A model generated the notes under the pieces. The model saw only the letters and a program-made list of their open reading frames with translations, did not search any database and was not told the origin of the DNA. A stretch of DNA of 28,607 nucleotides from CADEEN01 sp040384625. GTDB taxonomy: Bacteria > Pseudomonadota > Gammaproteobacteria > Burkholderiales > Burkholderiaceae_C. The stretch covers positions 1 through 28,607 of the forward strand of contig JAZKIW010000138.1 in assembly GCA_040384625.1 (NCBI GenBank). Direction: 5' to 3'. Position numbers and translations under genes: made by a program. This document shows, in pieces, positions 1 to 8,811 of the stretch (position 1 is the stretch's first letter; each line of letters starts with the position of its first letter).

Positions 1-20
1 GGCCTTGTCCACAGTGGACT

Positions 21-57
21 GAGCCCTCCGCGCGAAGCGCTGTCGGGCTCTCTTCTT
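21..57 (+). terminator. Rho-independent terminator of a gene outside the window
   Basis: GAGCCC (21-26) pairs with GGGCTC (45-50), with an inner GCGC-gaa-GCGC stem (30-40), followed directly by the T-rich run TCTTCTT (51-57). One reading frame through the first bases ends in TGA at 18-20, so the 3' end of a preceding plus-strand gene may sit just inside the edge. The structure is read directly; the gene it serves is not visible. Confidence 0.65.
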
Positions 58-104
58 GCAATCCCCCGAACTTGGCGTATAGTGAACCATATGGTTCAGT
101 ATAC
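56..104 (+). promoter_or_regulatory. Promoter and palindromic operator of the ArsR gene
   Basis: TTGCAA (56-61) lies 16 bp before TATAGT (78-83), a good sigma-70 pair. A 28-bp palindrome spans 77-104 with its centre between 90 and 91 and only one mismatched pair; its core is TGAACCATATGGTTCA (83-98). It covers the -10, the expected transcription start near 90 and the ATG at 91. ArsR-family repressors commonly bind such dyads at their own promoter, so autorepression is the likely reading. Confidence 0.75.
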
Positions 105-450
105 AAGCGCCCAGCTCGACGCTTCTTTTGCCGTGCTCTCTGACTCCACCCGACGTGGCGTACTGGAGCAGCTCGGGCGCGCTGACGCGTCCATCACTGA
201 CCTCGCCGAGAGGTTCCGCATGACCCTCACGGGCATGAAGAAGCACGTCGGCGTTTTGGAGCAGGTGGGGCTCGTCATCACTGAGAAAGTCGGGCGCGTG
301 CGGACCTGCAGGCTTGGCTTGCGTCGACTGGAGGAAGAGGCAATGTGGATCGAGAGATACCGCCAGCTCTGGGACGCACGCTTCGACGAGTTGGACCATG
401 TTGTCGAAGAACTGAAACGCAAGGAGAGAGACGATGGACGGAGGAAGTAG
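91..450 (+). CDS. ArsR-family winged-helix transcriptional repressor
   Basis: This is a small helix-turn-helix repressor of 119 residues, normal for the family. The N-terminal LSDSTRRGVLEQL is the typical ArsR alpha-1/alpha-2 signature. The recognition region follows in ITDLAERF and MTLTGMKKHVGVLEQVGLV, then a wing (EKVGRVRTCRL) and a C-terminal helix rich in Trp, Arg and Glu. No cysteine cluster for metal sensing is visible; the single Cys lies in the wing. A GTG at 82 would add three residues, but it lies inside the -10 hexamer, so ATG 91 is preferred and the transcript would be leaderless. The stop overlaps the next gene by 17 bp. Pairing with an SRPBCC gene is a widespread arrangement in which the repressor controls both. 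The inducer is unknown. Confidence 0.9.
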   Translation: MVQYTSAQLDASFAVLSDSTRRGVLEQLGRADASITDLAERFRMTLTGMKKHVGVLEQVGLVITEKVGRVRTCRLGLRRLEEEAMWIERYRQLWDARFDELDHVVEELKRKERDDGRRK

Positions 451-946
451 TCATCAGCCAAGCCCCACGCAGAGTCGAACGTCGGTGCAGCGGACGTCAG
501 AGCGTGAGCTCGTCGTCACGCGAACCATCCATGCGCCACCGCACCTCGTGTTCGAGGCGTGGACCAAGGCCGAGCTGTTCCAACGCTGGTGGGTCCCGAA
601 GTCGTTTGGCTTGAAGCTGCTTTCGTGCGAGCTCGATGTTCGCGTGGGCGGCGTGTACCGGCTCGTGTTCGAGGCTAGCCCGGAGCCTATGGCATTCCAC
701 GGCAGATACCTCGAAGTGGTACCCCCCTCGCGCCTCGTCTGGACCAATGAAGAAGCGGGCGACAACGGGCAGGTCACCACGGTCACGTTCGAGGAAAGGG
801 CTGGCAAGACGCTGCTCGTCATGCACGACCTCTATCCCTCGAAGGAAGCGCTCGACGAAGGAGTTGGGAGCACTGGCGGGATGGACGAGACGTTCAACCA
901 ACTCGACGAGCTCCTCACCGGCGGCACGCGGCCTGGTTGGTCATGA
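434..946 (+). CDS. SRPBCC (AHSA1-like) ligand-binding protein
   Basis: A 170-residue START/Bet v1-fold protein of the AHSA1-like subfamily. After about 22 polar residues the fold begins with ELVVTRTIHAPPHLVFEAWT, followed by ELFQRWWVPKSF, the standard opening helix with tandem Trp. GGVYRLVF, FHGRYLEVVPPSRLVWT and TVTFEERAGKTLLVMHDLYPS supply the beta-sheet, and GGMDETFNQLDELL is the closing helix. These proteins bind hydrophobic ligands in the cytoplasm; no enzyme activity is assured. It overlaps the ArsR gene by 17 bp, so the two are co-transcribed and probably translationally coupled under the operator at 77-104. The N-terminal 20 residues look disordered, and a later start is possible. Confidence 0.88.
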   Translation: MDGGSSHQPSPTQSRTSVQRTSERELVVTRTIHAPPHLVFEAWTKAELFQRWWVPKSFGLKLLSCELDVRVGGVYRLVFEASPEPMAFHGRYLEVVPPSRLVWTNEEAGDNGQVTTVTFEERAGKTLLVMHDLYPSKEALDEGVGSTGGMDETFNQLDELLTGGTRPGWS

Positions 947-1036
947 CGTCGAAGAGCCGGAGCGACCATAGGGTTTGACAGTCGTGGCGTGCGGCTGGTG
1001 GGCGACTGGGCGGGATGCGTTGGTGTACCGGGGGGC

Positions 1037-1066
1037 TTGCAACAGATACTGTTGTTTTGTACAGTA
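1037..1066 (+). promoter_or_regulatory. LexA-controlled SOS promoter
   Basis: The 20-bp site tactgttgttttgtacagta (1047-1066) has perfect outer arms TACTG and CAGTA around a 10-bp AT-rich core, matching the enterobacterial-type LexA box. A -35 TTGCAA (1037-1042) stands 17 bp before a -10 TACAGT (1060-1065), so LexA bound here would cover the spacer and the -10. The predicted start near 1072 lies about 20 nt before the small ORF at 1093. It governs the small ORF, umuD and umuC. Confidence 0.9.
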
Positions 1067-1092
1067 TCCGTTCGCCATCTGGAGAGAGTCCC

Positions 1093-1179
1093 ATGCGTAA
1101 CGCCGAATTCCGCTACCTGTACCACCCATCGCGCCAGCGCACGCCGCGCTGGCTTCACCGCGTCTGGGCCTGGTTTTAA
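1093..1179 (+). CDS. 28-residue SOS-controlled small ORF, unrecognised
   Basis: ATG 1093 follows GGAGAG (1081-1086) with a 6-nt spacer, a better ribosome binding site than that of umuD. The ORF ends with TAA at 1177-1179. The product is basic and aromatic: it starts MRNAEFRYLYHPSRQ and ends WLHRVWAWF, with three Trp, two Tyr and two Phe in 28 residues and several Arg. It is the first open frame after the LexA box and lies 61 nt before umuD. I do not recognise the family. It could be a damage-induced micropeptide, perhaps membrane-surface active, or a translated leader that tunes umuD expression. A non-functional ORF cannot be excluded, but the ribosome binding site, spacing and position argue for translation. 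Confidence 0.55.
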   Translation: MRNAEFRYLYHPSRQRTPRWLHRVWAWF

Positions 1180-1240
1180 GAGGCCTGTGCGGACCTGGTG
1201 CCTGCTCAGGTTCTTCCATCGTCCCTCAACGTTGAGCCCA

Positions 1241-1651
1241 ATGCTTCGTGACCGCACACAGCCCGCCGCTTCAGCGCCGCGCAGCAGCGTCGCGATCAGC
1301 TTCGGCTCGCCTGCCAGCGAGAGCGGCGTCACGCGCCTGGATCTCAATGACATCCTGATCAAGCATCCTCAGGCAGCTTTCCTCATGCGCATTGCAGGCG
1401 ACTCGATGCGCGGGGCCGGCGTCGATGACGGCGACCTGGCCTTGGTCGATCGAGCGCTGAATGCTTCCCACGGGCAGGTGGTGATCGCCATCCTGAACGA
1501 CGAGTTCGTCTGCCGCCGCCTGGTCCGGCGCGGCAGTGAGGTGCGCCTGCAAGCGACGGACGCTGCCTGCGCCGAGTGGGCGCCGGGCGAGGGCGAGGAA
1601 CTACAGATCTGGGGCGTCGTCACCCACGTCGTCAGACCTCTCGCCGCTTGA
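1241..1651 (+). CDS. umuD: UmuD-like SOS mutagenesis protein with atypical active site
   Basis: UmuD self-cleaves after DNA damage to UmuD', which joins UmuC as DNA polymerase V. From ATG 1241 the product is 136 residues (E. coli 139). RLDLNDILIKHP (32-43) matches the conserved RIDLNQLLIQHP, and AGDSM contains the catalytic Ser55. DDGDLALVDR and ASHGQVVIA complete the S24 LexA-like fold, with GVVTHVV near the end. Two expected elements are missing. Where E. coli has Cys24-Gly25 this protein has Ile19-Ser20, and where the general-base Lys sits (VKKL) it has Arg92 in VCRRL. It may therefore not self-cleave. The frame is open upstream to 989, but that part looks non-coding and the small ORF at 1093 uses another frame. 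The ribosome binding site is weak. umuC follows after 6 nt. Confidence 0.88.
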   Translation: MLRDRTQPAASAPRSSVAISFGSPASESGVTRLDLNDILIKHPQAAFLMRIAGDSMRGAGVDDGDLALVDRALNASHGQVVIAILNDEFVCRRLVRRGSEVRLQATDAACAEWAPGEGEELQIWGVVTHVVRPLAA

Positions 1652-1657
1652 GCGGCC

Positions 1658-2974
1658 ATGTTCGCCCTCGTTGACGTCAACAACATGTACGTCAGTTGCG
1701 AGCGGGTGTTCCGCCCGTCGCTGAACGGACGACCCGTGGTCGTTCTGTCCAACAACGACGGTGCCTGCATTGCCCGCAGCAACGAAGCGAAGGACCTGGG
1801 TGTGCGTATGGCCCAACCCTGGTTCGAAGTGCGACATCTGGAACGCAACGCCGGCCTCATTGCGCTTTCGGCGAACTTCGAACTCTACGGCGACATGTCC
1901 AGCCGCATGATGTCGCTCGCTGCCCAATTCGCACCTCGCCAGGAGATCTACAGCATCGATGAGTGCTTCCTGGACCTCGATGGCGTCCCGGGAGATCGAG
2001 CGGCCCTTGGGCGAGACCTGCGCGGCAAGGTACTGGCCTGGACCGGACTGCCCACCAGCGTCGGTTTCGGAGCGACCAAGACGCTGGCCAAGCTGGCGAA
2101 CCACGTTGCCAAGACGGCCGATCGTGTGCCGGGTAGCTACCCGCCCGAGCTGGCCCAGGTCTGCGACTTCGACAGGATGCCCGCTGGGCAGCTCGATGCC
2201 GTGATGAGCACGACCGAGGTCGGCAAGGTCTGGGGCATCGGCCGCAAGACCGCGCCGCGTCTGAGCGAGGCGGGCATCCGAAGCGTGCTGGATCTGATTC
2301 GTGCCGATCCGACGAGCCTGAGGCGGCGCTTCAGTGTCTTGATCGAGAAGACGATCCTCGAGCTGCGCGGCACGCCGTGCCTTGAGGTCAATGATGCCCC
2401 CGAAGCGAACCAGCAGATCATGTGCTCACGCTCGTTCGGCATACCGGTGAACGACCTGCCCGATCTCGTCGAAGTGGTGAGCCAGTTCAGCAGCCAGGTC
2501 GCCCGCAAGCTGCGCGATCAAGGCAGCGTGGCCGGTGCGGTGCACGTGTTCATTGCCACGAGCCCGTACCGCAAGAACGACCGCCAGCACTCGCCCAGCG
2601 CGACGCTGCCCTTGTCTAGACCCAGTGCGGACACGCGCCTCCTTATCAGCGCAGCCGTGCGTGCGCTGCGCGGGGTGTACCGCCCCGGCTTCAACTACGT
2701 GAAGGCGGGCGTCATGCTCACGGACCTGAAGTCACAGGCCCAGGTTTTGGAAACGCCCGACTTGTTCGAGACCCAGGACCCGGATCGGTCGCAGCGCAGC
2801 CAAGAGGACCTGATGAGCACACTGGACGCGCTGAACCTGCGCTTCGGTCGCAATTCCGTCACCGTCGCCAGCGCAACAAACCGTGCGGGGCCGAGCGCCC
2901 ATGCCTCAAAGCAGGAGCGGCGGTCGCCTCGCTACACGACGCGGCTCGACGACATCGTCTTAGCGCGGGCGTAG
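1658..2974 (+). CDS. umuC: DNA polymerase V catalytic subunit UmuC (Y family)
   Basis: Error-prone translesion polymerase of 438 residues (E. coli UmuC 422). The start MFALVDVNNMYVSCERVF carries catalytic Asp6 and is a near-identical UmuC signature. PVVVLSNNDGACIARSNEAK (26-45) is the nucleotide-binding fingers region. YSIDECFLDL contains the catalytic Asp101 and Glu102, at the same positions as in E. coli. The helix-hairpin-helix thumb region VWGIGRKTAPRLSEAGI follows, then the little-finger domain with MCSRSFGIPV and the C-terminal UmuC extension. PDLF near residue 372 could serve as a beta-clamp contact, by analogy with QLNLF. The last 30 residues are polar and may be disordered. It sits 6 nt after umuD under the same LexA box. 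All polymerase active-site residues look intact, in contrast to the odd UmuD. Confidence 0.96.
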   Translation: MFALVDVNNMYVSCERVFRPSLNGRPVVVLSNNDGACIARSNEAKDLGVRMAQPWFEVRHLERNAGLIALSANFELYGDMSSRMMSLAAQFAPRQEIYSIDECFLDLDGVPGDRAALGRDLRGKVLAWTGLPTSVGFGATKTLAKLANHVAKTADRVPGSYPPELAQVCDFDRMPAGQLDAVMSTTEVGKVWGIGRKTAPRLSEAGIRSVLDLIRADPTSLRRRFSVLIEKTILELRGTPCLEVNDAPEANQQIMCSRSFGIPVNDLPDLVEVVSQFSSQVARKLRDQGSVAGAVHVFIATSPYRKNDRQHSPSATLPLSRPSADTRLLISAAVRALRGVYRPGFNYVKAGVMLTDLKSQAQVLETPDLFETQDPDRSQRSQEDLMSTLDALNLRFGRNSVTVASATNRAGPSAHASKQERRSPRYTTRLDDIVLARA

Positions 2975-3055
2975 AGGTGCGGATCCCTCAGAAGCCCGGC
3001 ACTGGATCTGACGGTCGGGCCGCCACAGGGCGGAAGTCTGGTAGCTTTCGCCCCG

Positions 3056-5947
<2,892 letters not shown>

Positions 5948-6110
5948 TTGAGGGCAGACTGCCTTGGTCGCGGCTTGGGCTTGTGCTGCGGGCACGTCGA
6001 TTGCCTTGCAGGGCGGACGTGGGTAGCCGCCATGCCGTTGAGCCAGTATCAGCGATACATTGGCGGGGGCGGGATCATCGAACAGCTGGATGGCGACGAG
6101 GAGACTGGGT

Positions 6111-6482
6111 GTGGAAAGCGATGACGCAAGGGTCTTGATCGTCGATGACGTAACGGACTCAGCCGCGATGCTGGCGGGGCTCCTGAAGGTGGATGGCTAC
6201 CAGGTCCGCACAGCAGCGAGCGGGGAAGAGGCGCTTGACGTCGTTGAACAATTCAAGCCCTTGTGTGTCCTGATGGACATACAAATGCCAGGCTTGGGAG
6301 GGCACGAGACCTGCCAGCTCTTGCGGCAGCGCTATGGGGATGAGATGGTGCTGGTTGCAGTCACGGGTGCCGGCACCAGTGACGATCGAATCAGTGACAG
6401 CTTTGCCCACTTCGATCACTACCTCCGCAAGCCGGTGGACCTGAAGAGCCTGCGGCAATTGCTGCCACCGGTTAGTAGCTGA
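6111..6482 (+). CDS. Stand-alone receiver-domain response regulator
   Basis: A single REC domain of about 123 residues with no output domain (DivK/CheY-like architecture). RVLIVDDV holds the acidic pair, VLMDIQMPG holds the phospho-acceptor Asp56, VTGAGTSDD the conserved Thr and LRKPVDL the conserved Lys. The GTG at 6111 was chosen because GAGGAG (6098-6103) lies 7 nt upstream. ATG 6090 or TTG 6060 are in-frame alternatives that add only non-REC residues. It resembles the C-terminal receiver of the kinase 163 bp upstream (shared VRTA, GHE and KPVD segments), so the two may derive from one another. It could act as a phosphate shuttle or sink for that kinase. Confidence 0.85.
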   Translation: MESDDARVLIVDDVTDSAAMLAGLLKVDGYQVRTAASGEEALDVVEQFKPLCVLMDIQMPGLGGHETCQLLRQRYGDEMVLVAVTGAGTSDDRISDSFAHFDHYLRKPVDLKSLRQLLPPVSS

Positions 6483-6483
6483 T

Positions 6484-6500
6484 CCTGGCCAGGGGCCAGG
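6484..6500 (+). terminator. Hairpin after the receiver gene, terminator-like
   Basis: CCTGGCC (6484-6490) and GGCCAGG (6494-6500) form a perfect 7-bp stem with a 3-nt loop, two bases after the stop codon of the receiver gene. No T-run follows, so it is a weak terminator candidate or an mRNA 3'-end stabiliser. Confidence 0.35.
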
Positions 6501-6559
6501 GACGCAGCTTAGACACCACCGCCTGCGGCCCGCCAGGCGCGACAAGAAAATACCGCACG

Positions 6560-7135
6560 ATGCGACTTACTGACCTGGGCCCACTGCCGCTGTCGATCAT
6601 TGCCTCGCTTGTGGTGGCAGTCGTCCTGCTCGCGGTCCGCATCTTCGTCTTGCAGCGCATGCAGCAGCAACGTCAGAGGGAGAACCGGCAAGAGACTGAA
6701 CGGCTCAAGTCCCTGGTCGCAGCCTACCGCTCGCTTGCCGGGTCGTTCTCACCTGCAACGGGCGAGCATCGCTCCCAGGTCGAGGAGGCTCTCGGCGACA
6801 TCGTTCTCTTCGGCTCGATCCGTCAGGTCGAAATGGCTGCCCGCTGTGCAATTGCCGTCACTCGTGGTGAGCCGGTTGACTACCAGCCACTGATCAACGA
6901 AGTTCGGTCCCACCTGCGCACACAGCTCGGGCTGGATCCGATCCCCAAGACCTTTGAGCTTCCGGCCTCCGGGCCAAGTCGCGTCACACGCACAGGTCGG
7001 CCTGACGGCGGAGGGACCGGCAGGGCAGGTGGTGGTGGCGGCGGTGGTGGCGGTGGCCTCGGTGGAGCGGCAGGAGCTGGTGGCGTTGGCGCGGGCATGA
7101 TCGCGGCCGACGCCATGGATCAGCCACCCCCGTGA
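6560..7135 (+). CDS. Membrane-anchored protein with coiled coil and Gly-rich tail, unknown function
   Basis: A 191-residue protein I do not recognise. One transmembrane helix (residues 10-32, PLSIIASLVVAVVLLAVRIF) is followed by a Gln/Arg/Glu-rich stretch (33-50) likely to extend as a coiled coil. A compact helical region follows (51-130, including YRSLAGSF, EEALGDIVLFGS and MAARCAIAV). The tail is Gly-rich and disordered, with ten consecutive Gly at 157-166, ending in Pro-Pro-Pro. ATG 6560 has only a weak upstream AAGAAA. It precedes the zinc-ribbon/PH membrane protein by 40 bp on the same strand, so the two are probably co-transcribed. Codon use matches the neighbours. Homologues are likely to be annotated as hypothetical membrane proteins. 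Confidence 0.75.
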   Translation: MRLTDLGPLPLSIIASLVVAVVLLAVRIFVLQRMQQQRQRENRQETERLKSLVAAYRSLAGSFSPATGEHRSQVEEALGDIVLFGSIRQVEMAARCAIAVTRGEPVDYQPLINEVRSHLRTQLGLDPIPKTFELPASGPSRVTRTGRPDGGGTGRAGGGGGGGGGGLGGAAGAGGVGAGMIAADAMDQPPP

Positions 7136-7175
7136 CACGCTCAGGTGAAGACGTGACCCGTACAAGGTAGATCGC

Positions 7176-7694
7176 ATGACTGATGAAACCAAAGCCTGTC
7201 CGGTCTGCGGTGAGACGATCAAGGCGGTGGCCATCAAGTGCCGCTTCTGCAACACCGAACTGACGGCCTACGCGGCGACGCAGGAGGTGGCCGTGGAGAA
7301 GCCACTGTTCACGGGCCATCCGGCCGTCATCACCAGCGCTTGGCAATGGCTGGCGGTCGCGGTCACGCTGGGCATCGCGTTATTGGTGTACTGGGTCCGG
7401 AGTCTCTCGACGAGCTATGAGATCACGACACAGCGGATCAGAATTGAGCGCGGCCTGCTGTCGAAGATGAAGGAGAACGTCGAACTGTTTCGCATTGATC
7501 ACTTCGACCTTCACAAGCCTTTGGGCATGCGGCTCGCCGGCCATTGCCTGCTTCACTTGCGTTCTTCGGACGAGCACTTCCCATCCGTGATGATCTCCGG
7601 CATCCCAGGCCTGGAGTCGCTGGCCGACACCTTGCGCGAATGCTCGCTGCGTGAACGCACGAGGAGGCGCGTGACGACATTCGTCGAAGCATGA
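7176..7694 (+). CDS. Zinc-ribbon and bacterial PH-like domain membrane protein
   Basis: 172 residues. The N-terminus is a zinc ribbon with Cys8-x2-Cys11 and Cys22-x2-Cys25 (ACPVCGETIKAVAIKCRFC), as in the zinc_ribbon_2 or UPF0547 type. One transmembrane segment follows (about 54-73, WQWLAVAVTLGIALLVYWV). The rest fits a bacterial PH domain: SYEITTQRIRIERGLLSKMKENVELFRID and LHLRSSDEHFPSVMISGI, then a basic C-terminus. Bacterial PH (DUF304-like) membrane proteins are mostly uncharacterised. A short AAGG lies 8 nt before ATG 7176. Placement after the Gly-tailed membrane protein suggests an envelope or membrane-associated pair. Reasonably sure of the domains; function unknown. Confidence 0.85.
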   Translation: MTDETKACPVCGETIKAVAIKCRFCNTELTAYAATQEVAVEKPLFTGHPAVITSAWQWLAVAVTLGIALLVYWVRSLSTSYEITTQRIRIERGLLSKMKENVELFRIDHFDLHKPLGMRLAGHCLLHLRSSDEHFPSVMISGIPGLESLADTLRECSLRERTRRRVTTFVEA

Positions 7695-7808
7695 CGTCAA
7701 TGCCTACGCAGCCTGGGTGCGGCACTCCCTGCTCCCGCGCTCTTGGCTGACCGCTTCGCTGCCCCACCTCCTACAGGCCTTGCATGGTGGGGCTCCTAGA
7801 CTTCGTCC

Positions 7809-8003
7809 ATGCTCGCGAAGCCCGTTTGGCATGACCGCTTTGGCGCTCGACTGATGGCGTTGATGCCGGAGATGAACGCGGTCGTCGCCGCTCAACATGC
7901 AGTGGCTGCGTATCCGTCAGCTGCTGCTCTGCTCCCCGAAGAAGCCGCAGACCTCTTTGTGGGGCTGGTCAGCGCTGATCACAAGCCGGTTGCGCCGGCA
8001 TAG
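7809..8003 (+). CDS. Possible small protein of 64 residues
   Basis: The 353 bases between the PH-domain gene and the hemerythrin gene hold only this candidate. The 64-residue frame reads sensibly (FGARLMALMPEMNAVVAAQHAVAAY, then PEEAADLFVGLV), looks mostly helical and Ala-rich, and has a moderate G/C third-position bias. No good Shine-Dalgarno precedes ATG 7809. The 44-nt gap to the next gene would allow co-transcription. I recognise no family. It may be a real small gene or chance in GC-rich DNA. Confidence 0.35.
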   Translation: MLAKPVWHDRFGARLMALMPEMNAVVAAQHAVAAYPSAAALLPEEAADLFVGLVSADHKPVAPA

Positions 8004-8047
8004 ACAAGCGCAAGGCCCTCAACACTCCACTCAAGAAGAGGAACTGC

Positions 8048-8632
8048 ATGATTTTCGATGCCATTCGAGAAAGCCACGACCTGCAACGCGACTTGTGCCG
8101 CAAGCTTTCTGCGTCGCGCGGCGACCCGGGCGCACGCCAGGTGCTGTTCCTGCAGCTGAAGGTTGAACTGATGGCGCACGCGGCGGCCGAAGAGCGCCAC
8201 CTGTACATTCCCCTCCTGATGGAAGACGGTGGGCTTGACGCGTCGCGCCATGCGCTGCACGAGCACCACGAGGTGGACGAATTGCTCGAGGCGCTCTCGG
8301 TGCGCAACAAGCAGCAGGCCGGATGGATCACGACCGCGAAGAAGCTCAGCTTCAAGGTACGCCACCACCTGAAGGAAGAGGAGTCGAAGTTCTTCCAGGT
8401 GGCCGGGCGCCTGCTATCGGCGACAAAGAAGCACCTGCTCGCGGGCAAGTACACGCGTGAGATCGTGCGCATGCGCAAGCACTACGCCGCCGAATATGAC
8501 AGCGTGTCCGTGGCGGCAGCGAGCGGCCGCGTCAGGCCCGCCAAGCGCGCCGCCGATAAGCCGGCGACGCGTGGCGATGCTCGCGCTGGCGCGCAGCGTC
8601 GCGGCAAGAGCGAGCCGCGCCGTACGCGCTGA
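8048..8632 (+). CDS. Hemerythrin HHE domain protein with basic C-terminal tail
   Basis: 194 residues. The first 150 form a hemerythrin-like four-helix bundle for a di-iron site. Candidate ligands are His10 (ESHD), His44 and Glu48 (MAHAAAEERH), the His71/His73/His74 cluster in LHEHHEVDE, and His106/His107 with the following Glu run (RHHLKEEESKFF). Related proteins bind oxygen or respond to nitric oxide or iron. Residues 161-194 are a low-complexity tail with 13 Arg or Lys in 34 positions, unusual for the family and likely to bind nucleic acid or acidic partners. GAGGA (8038-8042) lies 5 nt before ATG 8048. No Cys cluster or signal peptide is present, so it is cytoplasmic. Confidence 0.9.
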   Translation: MIFDAIRESHDLQRDLCRKLSASRGDPGARQVLFLQLKVELMAHAAAEERHLYIPLLMEDGGLDASRHALHEHHEVDELLEALSVRNKQQAGWITTAKKLSFKVRHHLKEEESKFFQVAGRLLSATKKHLLAGKYTREIVRMRKHYAAEYDSVSVAAASGRVRPAKRAADKPATRGDARAGAQRRGKSEPRRTR

Positions 8633-8721
8633 GGGTGTGTCCGAGCGCCCGCGCCATGTGCGCACCTGTGTGGGTCTTGCGGGCTTAGTGGCCGAAGGTG
8701 GCGAGCGGTCGGCTGGCCTGT

Positions 8722-8758
8722 GAATGGCCGGATTGACCTCACGCAGGTCTGGCCATTC
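8722..8758. repeat. Nested inverted repeat between the hemerythrin and aldo/keto reductase genes
   Basis: GAATGGCC (8722-8729) and GGCCATTC (8751-8758) are perfect arms. Inside them GACCT (8735-8739) and AGGTC (8745-8749) form a second perfect stem with a 5-nt loop. No T-run follows on either strand. It may be a factor-independent hairpin ending the hemerythrin transcript or a dyad operator for the aldo/keto reductase gene 53 bp downstream. TTGACC (8733-8738) overlaps it, but no convincing -10 follows. Confidence 0.5.
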
Positions 8759-8811
8759 CCGCCTGATCACAATGCCGCGCACGCGGCGTGTTCACTGCAC
8801 AGGAGCAAGTC

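Noticed and set aside
96..461. Minus-strand ORF opposite the ArsR gene
   Set aside because: Ser/Arg-rich shadow; ArsR motifs and the operator support the plus strand.
974..979. Perfect TTGACA -35 hexamer before the SOS promoter
   Set aside because: No -10 element at 16-18 bp; the LexA-covered promoter at 1037-1066 explains the operon.
7704..7898. Minus-strand ORF of 64 codons in the gap after the PH-domain gene
   Set aside because: No ribosome binding site, no recognisable motif and it overlaps the slightly better plus-strand candidate at 7809.
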